A DNA stretch of 5,634 bases from an uncultured Clostridia bacterium (GTDB lineage Bacteria; Bacillota; Clostridia; Oscillospirales; UBA644): assembly GCA_904502105.1 (NCBI GenBank), contig CAJGDF010000125.1, positions 1-5,634 on the forward strand. The letters are read 5' to 3'. Each line of letters starts with the position of its first letter. The stretch's first letter is position 1. Under the pieces are notes generated by a model. It had not been told where the DNA came from. It did no database searches and saw only the letters and a program-made list of their open reading frames with translations. Shown in pieces: positions 4,991 to 5,634 of the stretch. A program made the translations under genes and the position numbers.

Positions 4991-5634
4991 ATGTTAACAG
5001 CTATTGTCGAAAATGAAGGAAATACCTTAGTCATGGGATTTCCGTGTAAGAGTTACCTTATGGCCGACCATCTCGGCTCCATCGGTATCAGAAAACCTGC
5101 ACATGAAATCAAGTGCGTGGACGAAGAGAACGAGCCGATCAAAGTGAAGATTTTTGGGAACAGCGAGTTTGAAAAGAAACTCGCTTCTTTTATTTCTTCC
5201 ACTGACACGCTCTCCCTTGTAAACACCGCGTGTGAAATCTATCAGAACCTACCATATCTAAACAAGCTGGATGCTATAGAAGCTGTAATGTCCGGTAAGG
5301 TCTCCTCCACTGCCGAGTTTGACAAGTATATGCTCGAAGCTCGGATGCAAGACACTACCGAATACTTCTACTGTCCATTGGTTGCAAACGTGTACAGTTG
5401 TGACGAGTACGGCAACATGGAAGACTATCCCGACGAGTATGACGGCAGCTACCTTGCTCCTTACGAGGAACGCATCCGTGAGCTGATCCGCTTGGAAGAC
5501 GCACGTGATGAAGACAACCTCGCAGCCTACTTCGACGGAAGCAACGGTGCAGTCGGAAAGCTCAAGGAGGTACACTTCAGCACGCAGAACGTTGACGGTG
5601 TTCTTTACGGATGCATTCGCGCCGAGCTTACTGC
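4991..5634 (+). CDS. Partial conjugative-element protein, possibly antirestriction (ArdA-like)
   Basis: ATG at 4991 opens a frame of 214 codons that leaves the window. AAGGG (4974-4978) is 12 bases upstream, rather far. There is no signal peptide. Residues 1-115 have the body KKLASFISSTDTLSLVNTAC, ending in ALPY-like NLPYLNKLDAIEAVMSG and STAEFDKYM. This reminds me of the leucine-rich middle of ArdA antirestriction proteins (DNA mimics that block type I restriction). Residues 125-215 start with EYFYCPLVANVYS and continue through a very acidic run (DEYGNMEDYPDEYDGSY, LEDARDEDNLAAYFDG) to VDGVLYGCIRAEL. I recall this second half from proteins widespread in Firmicutes conjugative elements, with no settled function. 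Strong acidity fits DNA mimicry but does not prove it. Codons ending in C or G are clearly more common than in the gene just upstream, hinting at a different history. Confidence 0.78.
   Translation, partial: MLTAIVENEGNTLVMGFPCKSYLMADHLGSIGIRKPAHEIKCVDEENEPIKVKIFGNSEFEKKLASFISSTDTLSLVNTACEIYQNLPYLNKLDAIEAVMSGKVSSTAEFDKYMLEARMQDTTEYFYCPLVANVYSCDEYGNMEDYPDEYDGSYLAPYEERIRELIRLEDARDEDNLAAYFDGSNGAVGKLKEVHFSTQNVDGVLYGCIRAELT

Noticed and set aside
5258..5575. 105-residue leftward frame
   Set aside because: It is antisense to the well-supported 4991 gene and has no ribosome binding site or recognisable protein features.

Overview
The window looks like chromosomal DNA of a low-GC, Gram-positive anaerobe of the Clostridia, probably a Ruminococcus-like gut or rumen bacterium. 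The grounds are an AT-rich base composition, purine-rich ribosome binding sites, consensus vegetative promoters, secreted S-layer-homology (SLH) proteins and genes of a type carried by Firmicutes conjugative elements. Species assignment is inference.

Left part (1-3968): two transcription units diverge from a 446-base intergenic region. Leftward runs a gene (1-610, 3' end off the window) for a cytosolic protein that I relate, with moderate confidence, to the BtrH-like, papain-fold proteins found in peptide natural-product loci. Rightward runs a two-gene operon. Its first gene encodes an exported protein with three SLH repeats, a Cys/His papain-like domain and a beta-rich tail (1057-3030). Its second encodes an exported protein made almost entirely of SLH repeats (3051-3968). 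The operon ends at a strong intrinsic terminator (3990-4026).

The main discovery is the control region. The two divergent promoters are mirror images in architecture. Each has two direct copies of ATTATCCC at 20-base period, then 6 bases, a -35 box, 17 bases and TATAAT. The 32-base operator block is present in inverted orientation at 711-742 and 941-972 with 29 identical positions. This argues that one DNA-binding regulator controls both units, so the leftward gene and the SLH/peptidase operon form one coregulated system. Spacing and placement resemble sites of LytTR-type response regulators, which often respond to peptide signals, but no regulator gene is in view.

Middle (4027-4589): about 560 bases without a convincing gene. 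It contains a subregion (about 4230-4445) richer in GC with small hairpins and an 11-base direct repeat, a possible structured RNA that I cannot assign. A perfect 30-base palindrome (4471-4500) follows.

Right part (4590-5634): two genes of the kind seen as cargo in Firmicutes conjugative elements, a 120-residue hypothetical protein and the first 214 codons of an acidic protein with possible ArdA-like features. The boundary between host chromosome and mobile element, if there is one, probably lies between the terminator and 4590.
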